The notes beneath the pieces were generated by a model. The model searched no databases. It saw nothing but the letters and a program-made list of their open reading frames with translations, and had not been told where the DNA came from. A stretch of 64,000 nt of DNA from Streptomyces spororaveus (lineage in GTDB: Bacteria > Actinomycetota > Actinomycetes > Streptomycetales > Streptomycetaceae), in contig NZ_BNED01000005.1 of NCBI RefSeq assembly GCF_016755875.1, forward strand, positions 8,073,501-8,137,500, read 5' to 3'. The translations under genes were made by a program, and so were the position numbers. Shown here piece after piece: positions 17,706 through 25,701 of this stretch; positions within the stretch are counted from its first letter, which is position 1, and each line of letters opens with the position of its first letter.

Positions 17706-18449
17706 ATGTGCGGCCGATACGCTTCCACCCGCAGTCCCGAGGACCTGTCCGGCCTCTTCCGGGCCACGCCCCCGGATCCGGGGCACGTGCTGGAGCCGAG
17801 CTGGAACGTCGCCCCCACCGATGCCGTGTGGGCGGTGCTGGAGCGGGCAGACCGGGAGAGCGGGGTGCTGGAGCGGCAGCTGCGGCCCTTGCGGTGGGGG
17901 CTGGTGCCCTCGTGGTCGAAGAGCCCGTCCGGCGGCGCGAAGATGATCAACGCGCGGGTGGAGACGGTGCACGAGAAGCCGGCCTACCGGCGCGCGTTCG
18001 CCAAGCGCCGGTGCCTGCTCCCCGCCGACGGGTTCTACGAGTGGGAGCCCGTACCCGCCGCCGGCTCCGTGAAGGCCTACAAGCAGCCGTACTTCATCCG
18101 CCCCGAGGACGGCGACGTGATGGCGATGGCCGGGCTCTACGAGTTCTGGCGCGACCCGGCGGTCGCCGCCGACGACGATCCGGCGGCGTGGTGGGCCACC
18201 TGCACGATCATCACCACCGAGGCCACCGACGCCGCCGGCCGGGTCCACCCCCGGATGCCGCTGGCCCTCGCCCCGGCGGACTACGAGGCCTGGCTCGACC
18301 CGTCCCCTCAGGATCCGGACGCACTGCGCGCCCTGCTCGCCGCCCCCGCGGGCGGCAGGCTCGACGTCCGCGCCGTGTCGACCGCGGTCAACAACGTGCG
18401 CAACAACGGGCCCGAGCTCCTGGAAGCGCCTCCCGCCCCGGGGCGCTGA
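17706..18449 (+). CDS. yedK: SRAP-domain protein (HMCES/YedK family)
   Basis: The 247-residue product begins MCGRY, and the start is fixed by the catalytic Cys2 that must follow the initiator methionine. Further family residues are NVAPTD near 39-44, KMINARVETVHEKPAYR, LLPADGFYEW near 110-119 and HPRMPLAL near 180. SRAP proteins form a thiazolidine crosslink with abasic sites in single-stranded DNA through Cys2, protecting them during replication. No LexA-type operator is obvious upstream. It follows the PucR gene by 37 bp, but a functional link is unlikely. Confidence 0.95.
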   Translation: MCGRYASTRSPEDLSGLFRATPPDPGHVLEPSWNVAPTDAVWAVLERADRESGVLERQLRPLRWGLVPSWSKSPSGGAKMINARVETVHEKPAYRRAFAKRRCLLPADGFYEWEPVPAAGSVKAYKQPYFIRPEDGDVMAMAGLYEFWRDPAVAADDDPAAWWATCTIITTEATDAAGRVHPRMPLALAPADYEAWLDPSPQDPDALRALLAAPAGGRLDVRAVSTAVNNVRNNGPELLEAPPAPGR

Positions 18450-18513
18450 GGAGCACCTCTCGAACCGAACCGGACCGTCCCTGGCCGCGATGTGCTGACC
18501 GCCGCCCGGCGAA

Positions 18514-18575
18514 GTAAAGAAATATTGACATGGTGTCCTGATTCCTTGACACTCACAGTGTCTGGTTTTCTTTAC
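18514..18575. promoter_or_regulatory. Promoter with TTGACA elements and nested dyads
   Basis: The AT-rich stretch carries TTGACA at 18525 and again TTGACA at 18546. A perfect dyad GACACT-CAC-AGTGTC lies at 18548-18562. Outer arms GTAAAGAAA (18514-18522) and TTTCTTTAC (18567-18575) are also perfect complements. It lies directly in front of the membrane-protein/XRE/oxidoreductase operon, so the XRE protein may bind here. Confidence 0.65.
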
Positions 18576-18588
18576 ATCAGGAGTGGCA

Positions 18589-19017
18589 GTGGCAGTCGAG
18601 GAGAAACGGGCGTGGATCATGATCGTGGTCACGGTCGTGTCGTACGGGGCGTATCTGGCCGTCATCCTCGGAGGTTCCGGGAAGGGGCCCCTGGCCGAGC
18701 AGCCGTACGCGGCCGCGCTGCTGTGGACGGTCGGCGCGGCGATCGTCGCCTCGATCGCGCTCCACATCACCGTGGCGCTGCTCTCGCCCGAGGAGGGCAG
18801 GGTCAAGGACCAGCGCGACCGGGAGATCCACCAGTTCGGTGAGCACATCGGCCAGTCGTTCGTCGCGATCGGCGCCGTGACCGGGATGATCCTGGCGATG
18901 GCCGAGGCGGACCAGTTCTGGATCGCCAACGCGATCTACCTGGGATTCGTCCTGTCGGCGCTGCTCGCGTCGACCGCGAAGATCGCCTCGTACCGGATGG
19001 GCTTCCACCCGTGGTGA
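18589..19017 (+). CDS. Small four-helix membrane protein
   Basis: The 142-residue product has four predicted membrane segments, beginning [19 protein letters not shown] cytoplasmic loop with [20 protein letters not shown] sits between segments 2 and 3. This layout resembles the DUF2178-type membrane proteins that are paired with small XRE regulators in many Gram-positive bacteria and archaea. GTG 18589 is chosen because AGGAG ends 5 bases upstream; GTG 18583 overlaps that site. The stop overlaps the start of the XRE gene. Confidence 0.75.
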   Translation: MAVEEKRAWIMIVVTVVSYGAYLAVILGGSGKGPLAEQPYAAALLWTVGAAIVASIALHITVALLSPEEGRVKDQRDREIHQFGEHIGQSFVAIGAVTGMILAMAEADQFWIANAIYLGFVLSALLASTAKIASYRMGFHPW

Positions 19018-19244
19018 GGCCCACCCGGGTCACCAACACCATCCGGGCCCTGCGCTTCGCCAACGGCGAGATGACCCAGGCCGAGCTCGCCCGCAGGATC
19101 GGCGTGACCCGTCAGACCGTCATCGCCATCGAACAGGGCCGCTACTCGCCTTCCCTGGAGAAGGCATTCGAGATCGCCCGCGTGTTCGCGGTACCGCTCG
19201 ACACCGTGTTCCAGTACACCTCCACCGAGGGAGAAGACGCATGA
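19014..19244 (+). CDS. Small XRE-family regulator
   Basis: The 76-residue product is essentially one helix-turn-helix domain: [20 protein letters not shown] followed by [20 protein letters not shown]. This form (about 65-75 residues, no effector domain) is typical of regulators encoded next to DUF2178-like membrane proteins. GTG 19011 is an alternative start. It overlaps the previous gene by 4-7 bp and the next gene by ATGA, so all three are one operon. It probably represses the dyad promoter at 18514. Confidence 0.9.
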   Translation: MRPTRVTNTIRALRFANGEMTQAELARRIGVTRQTVIAIEQGRYSPSLEKAFEIARVFAVPLDTVFQYTSTEGEDA

Positions 19245-20209
19245 AGGCCATAGTCCAGGACGTCTACGGACCGCCCGGGGTCCTGCGCATCGAAGAGACG
19301 GACCGGCCGGAGCCGGGCCGGGGCGAGGTCCTCGTACGGGTCCACGCGGCCGGCGTCGACCAGGGCGTCTGGCACCTCATGGCGGGCATGCCCTACGCGG
19401 TCCGCGCCGTGTCGGGCCTGAGGAGACCCAGGTCCCGCGTCCGCGGGATGGACGTCGCGGGGGTGGTCGAGGCCGTCGGCCCGGACGTCACCCGCTTCCG
19501 GCCGGGCGACGAGGTCTACGGCAACTGCCACGGGTCGTTCGCCGAGTACGCCCGCGCGAAGGAGCGCACCCTCGCGCCCAAGCCGCCCCGCCTCAGCTTC
19601 GAACAGGCCGCGGTCGTGCCCGTCTCCGCGTGCACCGCCCTCAATGCCGTACGCGACAGCGGACGGGTCGAGGCCGGTCAGCGCGTCCTCATTCTCGGCG
19701 CCTCGGGCGGCGTGGGCAGCTTCGCCGTACAGGTGGCCAAGGCCTTCGGCGCCCACGTCACCGGGGTGTGCAGCACCGCCAAGACCGACCTGGTCCGCTC
19801 CCTGGGCGCCGACGAGGTCCTCGACTACACACGGCAGGACCCCGTCGACGGCAGCCGCCGCTACGACGTCATCCTCGACATCGCGGGCAACCGGCCCCTC
19901 ACCCGGCTGCGCCGCGCCCTCACCCCTCGCGGGACGCTCGTCATCGTCGGCGGGGAGGGCGGCGGCAACTGGATCGGCGGCAACCAGCGGCAGCTCGGCG
20001 CCATGCTGCTGTCACCTTTCGTCGGCCACCGGCTGCGCGCCCACAGCACTCTGGTGCGCCACCGCGACCTCGAAGCCCTCACGGAGCTCATCGAGGCCGG
20101 CTCGGTGACCCCCGCCCTCGACCGGACCTACCCGCTCGCCGAGGTGCCCGACGCCATCGGCTATCTGAGGGACGGCCACGTACGCGGCAAGGTCGCCATC
20201 CGGCTATGA
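19241..20209 (+). CDS. Zinc-independent MDR oxidoreductase (quinone-reductase-like)
   Basis: The 322-residue product follows the medium-chain dehydrogenase layout: a GroES-like N-terminal half ([20 protein letters not shown], then [12 protein letters not shown] near 68-79) and a Rossmann half with [20 protein letters not shown] near 148-167. The zinc-binding cysteines and His of classical alcohol dehydrogenases are missing, as in NADPH:quinone reductases. It is the third gene of the XRE operon and converges on the next gene, overlapping it by 6 bp at the 3' ends. The substrate is unknown. Confidence 0.9.
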   Translation: MKAIVQDVYGPPGVLRIEETDRPEPGRGEVLVRVHAAGVDQGVWHLMAGMPYAVRAVSGLRRPRSRVRGMDVAGVVEAVGPDVTRFRPGDEVYGNCHGSFAEYARAKERTLAPKPPRLSFEQAAVVPVSACTALNAVRDSGRVEAGQRVLILGASGGVGSFAVQVAKAFGAHVTGVCSTAKTDLVRSLGADEVLDYTRQDPVDGSRRYDVILDIAGNRPLTRLRRALTPRGTLVIVGGEGGGNWIGGNQRQLGAMLLSPFVGHRLRAHSTLVRHRDLEALTELIEAGSVTPALDRTYPLAEVPDAIGYLRDGHVRGKVAIRL

Positions 20210-21244
20210 GGCGTCCAGCCTGATGCGGGCGGCGACCGGCAGGTGGTCGCTGCCGGTGGCGGGCAGCGTCCGGATCTCGGCAGCCGTCGCCGAGCGGGTC
20301 AGGATCTGGTCGATCCGGGCCACCGGGAGGGCCGCGGGCCAGCTGAGGGCGAGCCCCCGCCGCGGCGCGCGCATCCGGGAGGTGACCGGGGCGAGACCCC
20401 GGTCGTCCACCGTGCTGTTGAGGTCACCCAGCAGGATCACCCGCTCCAGTTCCTCGGCGGCGAGGGCCGCACCCAGCAGCCGGGCGCTCTCGTCCCGCGG
20501 GCCGGAGCCGAAACCGGTCGCCCGGAAGCGGACCGAGGGCAGGTGCGCCACGTACACCGCGATCTCGCCCCGGGGCGTGCGCACTCCGCAGCGCAGGCCA
20601 CGGTCCCAGCCTTCCCCGATGCCCGCCGGCCTGATATCCACCCGGCGGACCCCGGTGAGCGGATGCCTCGACCACAGTCCGACGGTGCCCTCGACCGCGT
20701 GGTACGGGTACTCAGCGGCCAGCGCCGCTTCGTAGGACGCGAGAGCGGAGGGCGTCAGCTCCTCCAGGGCGATGAGATCCGGCGCGGACCGGGCCAGGGC
20801 GCGCGCGGTGCCCGTGGGGTCCGGATTCTCGTCACTCACATTGTGCTGGACGGCCGTGATGTCGTGCGCGCCGCCGTCCGCGGGCAGCAGCAGCCCGCCG
20901 AAGAGGGCCGCCCAGGCGGCCGCCGGCAGCAGTACGGCCACCAGCGCGGTCAGCGAGCGGCGTACGAGCGCCGAAGCGAGCAGGACCGGGACCGCGAGGC
21001 CCAGCCAGGGCAGGAACGCCTCCAGCGCACTGCCCAGCCGGCCCACCGCGTTGGGGACCGCGGAGTGGAACACCAGCAGGGCGGCGCTCAGTACGGCGAG
21101 CGCCGCGAGGACGCGCCCGCGCGTCCAGGGCGTACGGCCCTGGGCGTCGGTACCCCGGCACCACCGGGCGGTGTGCCGCGCCCGGCTCCCCGCCGCGTCC
21201 ACCGCCACCGGAGCCCCACCCGTCTGCCTCGGACCGTCTTCCAC
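20204..21244 (-). CDS. Membrane-anchored endonuclease/exonuclease/phosphatase-family enzyme
   Basis: The 346-residue product has two or three membrane segments near 45-115, then an EEP domain. Metal-site motifs are seen as VQHNVSDENPD, DLIALEELTPS, VILLGDLNST and ATGSDHLPVAARI at the end. EEP enzymes hydrolyse phosphodiesters in nucleic acids or lipids. The extracytoplasmic location is inferred from the membrane segments. The GTG 21244 start lacks a clear binding site, and a start a few codons downstream is possible. Confidence 0.85.
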   Translation of the reverse strand: MEDGPRQTGGAPVAVDAAGSRARHTARWCRGTDAQGRTPWTRGRVLAALAVLSAALLVFHSAVPNAVGRLGSALEAFLPWLGLAVPVLLASALVRRSLTALVAVLLPAAAWAALFGGLLLPADGGAHDITAVQHNVSDENPDPTGTARALARSAPDLIALEELTPSALASYEAALAAEYPYHAVEGTVGLWSRHPLTGVRRVDIRPAGIGEGWDRGLRCGVRTPRGEIAVYVAHLPSVRFRATGFGSGPRDESARLLGAALAAEELERVILLGDLNSTVDDRGLAPVTSRMRAPRRGLALSWPAALPVARIDQILTRSATAAEIRTLPATGSDHLPVAARIRLDAS

Positions 21245-21357
21245 TCCGGGTACGACGCATGATCAGGCGGCCGGGTTCCCGCCACGGCCCGTGTGGAAGA
21301 GTGATCGTCGGGGGCGACCGCACCCGGCGGTCCGAGGAGCGAGGACGGGAGACCCGT

Positions 21358-22332
21358 ATGGGCACGGCGAGGATCGCGGTCGTGACGAGCGAGGGCGGCG
21401 CCGACCAGGACGCGGATCTCCCGCTGATCCTGTCGGCCTTGCGCGCCGCGGGCCTGTCCGTGCAGGCGGTGGCCTGGGACGCGGACACCGTGCGGTGGGA
21501 CGGCTACGACCTCGTGGTCATCCGGTCGACCTGGGACTACGCGGACCGACTGGCCGAGTTCCTGGCATGGGCGGACGCGACGGCCGAGGTCACGCGGCTG
21601 TTGAACCCGGCGCCGCTGGTGCGCTGGAACAGCGACAAGCGCTATCTGCTGGAGCTCGCCGGGCGCGGGGTCCCCGTCGTACCGACCCGGGCCGTCGAAC
21701 CGGGCGGGACCTTCGAGGCGGCGGACTTCGACGGGCCGCACGGGGTGGTGGTCAAGCCGGCCGTCTCCTCGGGCGCACGCGACACCGCGCGCTACGAGCC
21801 CGGCCGCCCGGCGGACGCCGAGCGGCACGTGCGGATGCTGCTGGACCAGGGCCGCACGGCGATCGTCCAGCCGTATCTGCCTCTGGTGGAGGAGGGGGAG
21901 CGGGCGCTGATCTTCTTCGGCGGCACCTTCAGCCACGCGATCCGCAAGGAGGCGCTGCTGACGGAGGCCGGGCTGATCGACAACTTCAGGGTGCCGCACC
22001 CCGGCGCCGCCCCCTACCGGCCGTCCGAGGCGGAGCTCCGTACGGCCCGGGCGGCGCTGGCAGCGGTTCCCGCCCCGGGCGATCTGCTGTTCGCCCGGGT
22101 GGACCTGACGTTGAACGGGGCCAGGGAACCCGTGGTCATGGAACTGGAGCTCATCGAGCCGAACCTGTTCCTGCGCATCAACCCGCAGGGGCTGGAGCGC
22201 TTCGCCGAGGCGGTCACGGCCGCGGTGACCGCGGGCCGCCAGGGGGTGTCCGGCGGATCAGGGCCGGGCGCCCGTCACGAAATCCCCGGCACCACACCGC
22301 CCGGCACGACATCCCCTGGCACGACCCCCTAG
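21358..22332 (+). CDS. ATP-grasp ligase-like protein
   Basis: The 324-residue product resembles the ATP-grasp family of glutathione synthetase/cycloserine ligase type: DLVVIRSTWDYADRLAEFLA near 54-73, HGVVVKPAVSSGARDTARYE (nucleotide-binding lysine and glycine loop), and VMELELIEPNLFLRINPQGL near the end, with the metal-binding Glu and Asn. These enzymes form amide bonds through an acyl phosphate. The C-terminal 25 residues contain a proline-rich repeat (GTTPPGTTSPGTTP). The start has GGGAG about 7 bases upstream. The product is unknown, and the genes next to it do not suggest a pathway. Confidence 0.85.
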   Translation: MGTARIAVVTSEGGADQDADLPLILSALRAAGLSVQAVAWDADTVRWDGYDLVVIRSTWDYADRLAEFLAWADATAEVTRLLNPAPLVRWNSDKRYLLELAGRGVPVVPTRAVEPGGTFEAADFDGPHGVVVKPAVSSGARDTARYEPGRPADAERHVRMLLDQGRTAIVQPYLPLVEEGERALIFFGGTFSHAIRKEALLTEAGLIDNFRVPHPGAAPYRPSEAELRTARAALAAVPAPGDLLFARVDLTLNGAREPVVMELELIEPNLFLRINPQGLERFAEAVTAAVTAGRQGVSGGSGPGARHEIPGTTPPGTTSPGTTP

Positions 22333-22964
22333 CCGAGGCGGTCGAGACGCACGCGCCGGCGGCGGCGGAGCAGGAGACCCACGGCCGCGCCGGCCACGGC
22401 CGTCACCGCCACACCCGCCGTGGTCCACCAGACGGCGTACCCCTGGGCGTCGGCGGCCGGTTCCGCCGCCTGCGGCGAGGAAGCGGCCGGGGCCGAGGCG
22501 GCGGAGGCCGCCGAGGACACCGGAGCGGCGGCCGACGGGACGGGGGCCGCCGCGGAGGCGACCGGGGTCGGGGCGACCGGAGCCGGGTCCACCACGGGCA
22601 CGCCCACTTCGAGTTCGCCGTGCCCCAGGGACGGGAAGCCCACGTCGACGCTGACCTTCCACGAACCCGGCGGCAGCGCCTCGGCCGTCGTCCAGCCCGC
22701 GGGTGCCGCGGCGGAATCGCGCACCAGGCGCCAGGGCCCCATGGTGCGGGAGCCGTCGACGCTGACCGCGTTCACGGTCGCGGCGACGGCCTCCTCGATG
22801 GCGTCCCCGTCGTTCTCCCAGGTGACGTCGGCGGTGACATGACCCTCCCGTTGCCCGGTCACCACCACCTTCACGGTGTCACCGTGGGCGTGGGCCGCGA
22901 CGGGGAGCAGGAACATGAGGCCGAGTGCGGCCAGGGCGGCCGAGAAAACGATTCGTATGCGCAT
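22329..22964 (-). CDS. Secreted protein with C-terminal membrane anchor
   Basis: The 211-residue product has a signal peptide ending AHAHG at about 27, an Ig-like domain of about 105 residues (VVVTGQREGHVTADVTWEND), an Ala/Pro/Ser linker, and one membrane segment followed by RRRRRVRLDRLG at the C-terminus. The layout suggests a cell-surface protein whose Ig-like domain sits outside the membrane. Similar folds occur in YcnI/CopC-type proteins, but I see no copper ligands. It overlaps the ATP-grasp gene by 4 bp, tail to tail. Confidence 0.7.
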   Translation of the reverse strand: MRIRIVFSAALAALGLMFLLPVAAHAHGDTVKVVVTGQREGHVTADVTWENDGDAIEEAVAATVNAVSVDGSRTMGPWRLVRDSAAAPAGWTTAEALPPGSWKVSVDVGFPSLGHGELEVGVPVVDPAPVAPTPVASAAAPVPSAAAPVSSAASAASAPAASSPQAAEPAADAQGYAVWWTTAGVAVTAVAGAAVGLLLRRRRRVRLDRLG

Positions 22965-23080
22965 CGTCGGGGTGCTCCGGTCAAGATGAGGGGTGCCGGC
23001 GGACGGCCGCTCGGTGCGGCCGTCCGCCGGGGTGGATTCACGCCGTCAGGGCGTCAGGAAATGCTGCGCCGTGGCAGTGA

Positions 23081-25144
23081 TCAGCCGGACTTCTGCAGGG
23101 TCCAGGCCTGCGTCGCGCGGCCGTCCGCACGCTGGAGGTCGAGCAGCCAGTACCCGTAGTAGGGGCGGTTGCTGACGGTGAGGGCGAAGCCGCCGCTCGC
23201 GTCCGTCACGGTCACCGCGCCACCGCGCGAGGTCAGCTTCCAGGCCTGCGCCTTGTCGCCGTTGGCACAGGGCTGCTGAGCGACCCACATGCCCGCGGCG
23301 GGGGTGCCGCCCGGCTGGAGGCACTTGCCGGAGGCCGCGGACTTGATGCGCACCTGGCCGTTGCCCGCGTCGTCGAAGTACCACTGCTGCTGGGCGTACC
23401 CGTTGGTGCGGCCGCCCACGAGGACGGTGCCGTCGGCCGTGCGGCCGCCCCACAGCTCGGCGGCCATGCCGCTGCTGCCGTTGCCGAGCACGTACTTGGT
23501 GCCCGGGGTGGTGGCACCGCCGCCGCCACCGGTCGTACGGAAGGACGCGGCCTTGCCGGGGCCGCTGTCACGGCCGGCGCTGTCGCGGACCGAGACGGTG
23601 ACCTTGTAGGCGGTGTCGGGCTGCAGGTTGTAGATGCGCAGTACCTGGGACTGGACCCACGTCAGGTGCTTGCCGTTCAGCTGCACCGCGTACCAGGAGG
23701 CACCGTCGACCTTGGGCCAGCTCACCACGACCGAGTTGGACTGGATCTGCGCCGCCGTCACGGTCGGGCCGCCGGTGGGCTTCTTGGTCGGCGTCGGCGT
23801 GGGCTTCTTGGTGGGCGTCGGGTTCGGGTTCGGACCCGGGTCCGTGCCGCCGCCGCCCTGGTTCTTCATCAGGAACTGGTTGTCGGCGATGTTCCAGTGC
23901 GTGGCCAGGTAGCTTCCGGCCTTGGGACTGGTGTGGAAGTAGTCGTCGTGGTTGCAGTCCAGGATGTTCTCGGCCGCCTGGTTGGTGCAGATGTTGCGCA
24001 TCTGCGGGTAGTACGGGGTGTCCGAGTAGCACATCACGTCGTACTCGTCCGTGCAGTGCGCGCCACGGCTGGTGTTCGGGGCGCTGTTGTTGACCGCGCC
24101 CAGGTTGTGGCCGAGTTCGTGCGCGGCGGTGTGACCGCCCCAGCAGCCGGAGTCGGTACGTCCGTAGGAGGGCCCGAAGTTGCTCTGGTTGGCCTGGCCG
24201 GGCCGCTCGTCGCCCGCGAAGGTGCCGATGCCGCAGTAGACCTGGGTGTCGGCGAAGATCATGTACTTGCGGTCGCGACGGTCGAGGCCCTTGCCGGCGA
24301 GCGCGTTGTTGGTCGCGCTGAACTCGGCCAGAGCCGAGGCCGGGAGCTCGATGTTGAGCACGGTGGGGGTGCAGTCGGCGGCCGTCACATAGCGGATGTG
24401 ACGGATCCCGCCGGTCTCCTTGGCGCTCGTCGAGTAGATCAGGTCGGCGTCGGCCGCCCACTTGCGGAACGAGGCGACGTACTCGGAGTAGCGGTCCTTG
24501 CCCGGTGCGTGGACGTAGACGACCTGCACGCGGTTGCCGGTGCTGCCGTCGCCGTCGCACTGGACGGTCTGGCCGGCGGGGCCGGCGGCGACGTTCTGGC
24601 TGCCGGCCGCGGCCGCGGGTTCGGGTGCGGAGGCCTTGGTGGCCGTCGACGCGTCGGCCGCGGGCGCGTCCTGAGGACGCCCGCCGCCTTCCTTGCTGGC
24701 CGGGTCATCGGCTGCGGGGCGGGCCGGATCGGCCGCCGGCGCCGTCTCCTTGACGGCGGGCGCGATGTCCTTCGTGATGTCGACGCCCTTGGGCGGGGCG
24801 TCGGGGCCGTGGGTGCACAGCCCGGTGTCGGTGCGGTAGACACCCACGCACCGGTCGCCCTTCGGCGCGGCCTGGAGGCCGTCGTAGATCATGCCGCTCG
24901 CGGTCTCGTTCGCGGGCGCGGCGGCGATCGGCTCCGGTTCCTGGTCACGGGCCGGTGCGGCGGCCGGCGCCTCGGCGGCGGCCTCCACCACGGGCGCCGC
25001 CGCCTGGGCGCCGTCGCCGATTCCGGAGTAGGCGATGCCTGCGGCTATCAGCCCCGCCGCTGCGGTGGCGGCGGTGACGAGTATCAACCGCCGGGGTTTG
25101 CGGCGGTGGTCGGCGGCGGCAGGCCGTCTGCGACGTCCTGTCAT
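23081..25144 (-). CDS. Large secreted metzincin-type metalloprotease with FnIII and ricin domains
   Basis: The 687-residue product starts at ATG 25144 (GAGGTG 5 bases upstream) with an Arg-rich signal peptide. A long Ala/Pro linker (50-190) is followed by a protease domain in which AHELGHNLGAVN (about 341-352) is an extended HExxHxxG zinc motif and EYDVMCYSD near 370 is the Met-turn expected in metzincins. Numerous cysteines suggest disulfides. A PTPTKKPTPTPTKKP linker leads into a fibronectin type III domain (about 460-550) and a ricin-type trefoil with QQW and QAW motifs (about 560-687). It is an extracellular protease that probably binds glycans. Confidence 0.9.
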   Translation of the reverse strand: MTGRRRRPAAADHRRKPRRLILVTAATAAAGLIAAGIAYSGIGDGAQAAAPVVEAAAEAPAAAPARDQEPEPIAAAPANETASGMIYDGLQAAPKGDRCVGVYRTDTGLCTHGPDAPPKGVDITKDIAPAVKETAPAADPARPAADDPASKEGGGRPQDAPAADASTATKASAPEPAAAAGSQNVAAGPAGQTVQCDGDGSTGNRVQVVYVHAPGKDRYSEYVASFRKWAADADLIYSTSAKETGGIRHIRYVTAADCTPTVLNIELPASALAEFSATNNALAGKGLDRRDRKYMIFADTQVYCGIGTFAGDERPGQANQSNFGPSYGRTDSGCWGGHTAAHELGHNLGAVNNSAPNTSRGAHCTDEYDVMCYSDTPYYPQMRNICTNQAAENILDCNHDDYFHTSPKAGSYLATHWNIADNQFLMKNQGGGGTDPGPNPNPTPTKKPTPTPTKKPTGGPTVTAAQIQSNSVVVSWPKVDGASWYAVQLNGKHLTWVQSQVLRIYNLQPDTAYKVTVSVRDSAGRDSGPGKAASFRTTGGGGGATTPGTKYVLGNGSSGMAAELWGGRTADGTVLVGGRTNGYAQQQWYFDDAGNGQVRIKSAASGKCLQPGGTPAAGMWVAQQPCANGDKAQAWKLTSRGGAVTVTDASGGFALTVSNRPYYGYWLLDLQRADGRATQAWTLQKSG

Positions 25145-25479
25145 GGGCACCTCAAATCGTTGTCGGAAGACTGGGTGCGCGGAAGCCTGCCAGACGAATG
25201 CGGAGGAGAATTCGGACAAACGGGGGCGCGCCCCGAGAAATCATTCCGTTACCTGTCGGCTTGATTTGACGAACAATCAACTTGCGCCAAAAACAAGCGA
25301 GTTACGCGCGTCGCACCCTAATGGTCCAGTCCTTCCCGGACGGGTTGTTATCAAATCGAGATATGAACCGGAGGCTTGTTGACGGGAATTCAGTCAGGAA
25401 TTCACCTAATTACTACCTGCTGAATTCCCTCGGTCACGACCTGTGAGGTGGCTCGTGCGGCGGGCGCCGCGCCGCGGCC
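25145..25479. other. AT-richer intergenic region with long dyad
   Basis: This should hold the promoter and leader of the metalloprotease. A dyad GGGAATTCAG (25384-25393) and CTGAATTCCC (25420-25429) brackets 26 bases; it is 240 bp upstream of the protease start and could also be the end of the minus-strand FAD/SigJ operon. I see no gene. Confidence 0.5.
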
Positions 25480-25701
25480 TCATCGCAGGGTCGGGGAAGT
25501 CTCCGATGCGACCCGGACCGGCTTCCGCGGGTTGCGGACGCGGGAGATGCCCGTCATGCGGGGGTCCTCCAGGCGGATCGCCGTGACGCCGTCCAACTCG
25601 CCGTCCAGGTGCAGGGCGAGTGCCGGATCGCCGTTGACCACGGTGCCGGGGAGGCCGGCGCCGTTCCTGGCGGCGGACGTATCCGCCGCCCGGTCGTTCA
25701 T
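25480..25701 (-). pseudogene. SigJ/ECF41-type sigma factor, C-terminal fragment
   Basis: The 73-residue frame reads TVVNGDPALALHLDGELDGV and TAIRLEDPRMTGISRVRNPR. This is the closing segment of the SnoaL-like domain at the end of ECF41 (SigJ) sigma factors, which are normally about 300 residues. The sigma2 and sigma4 regions are absent. It starts with ATG 25701 in a TGATG overlap with the stop codon of the FAD oxidoreductase, so it is probably still translated. In other genomes ECF41 genes sit beside FAD oxidoreductases or decarboxylases, which fits a deletion of the front of the gene. Confidence 0.7.

Noticed and set aside
16286..17950. Minus-strand open frame of 554 codons opposite the PucR gene
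   Set aside because: The GAF and PucR helix-turn-helix motifs are on the plus strand; the minus frame is an artefact of third-position GC.
23666..25264. Plus-strand open frame of 532 codons opposite the metzincin gene
   Set aside because: It is a Gly/Val/Arg-rich mirror of a high-GC gene, has no recognisable domain, and the minus strand encodes a protein with signal peptide, zinc motif and ricin tail.
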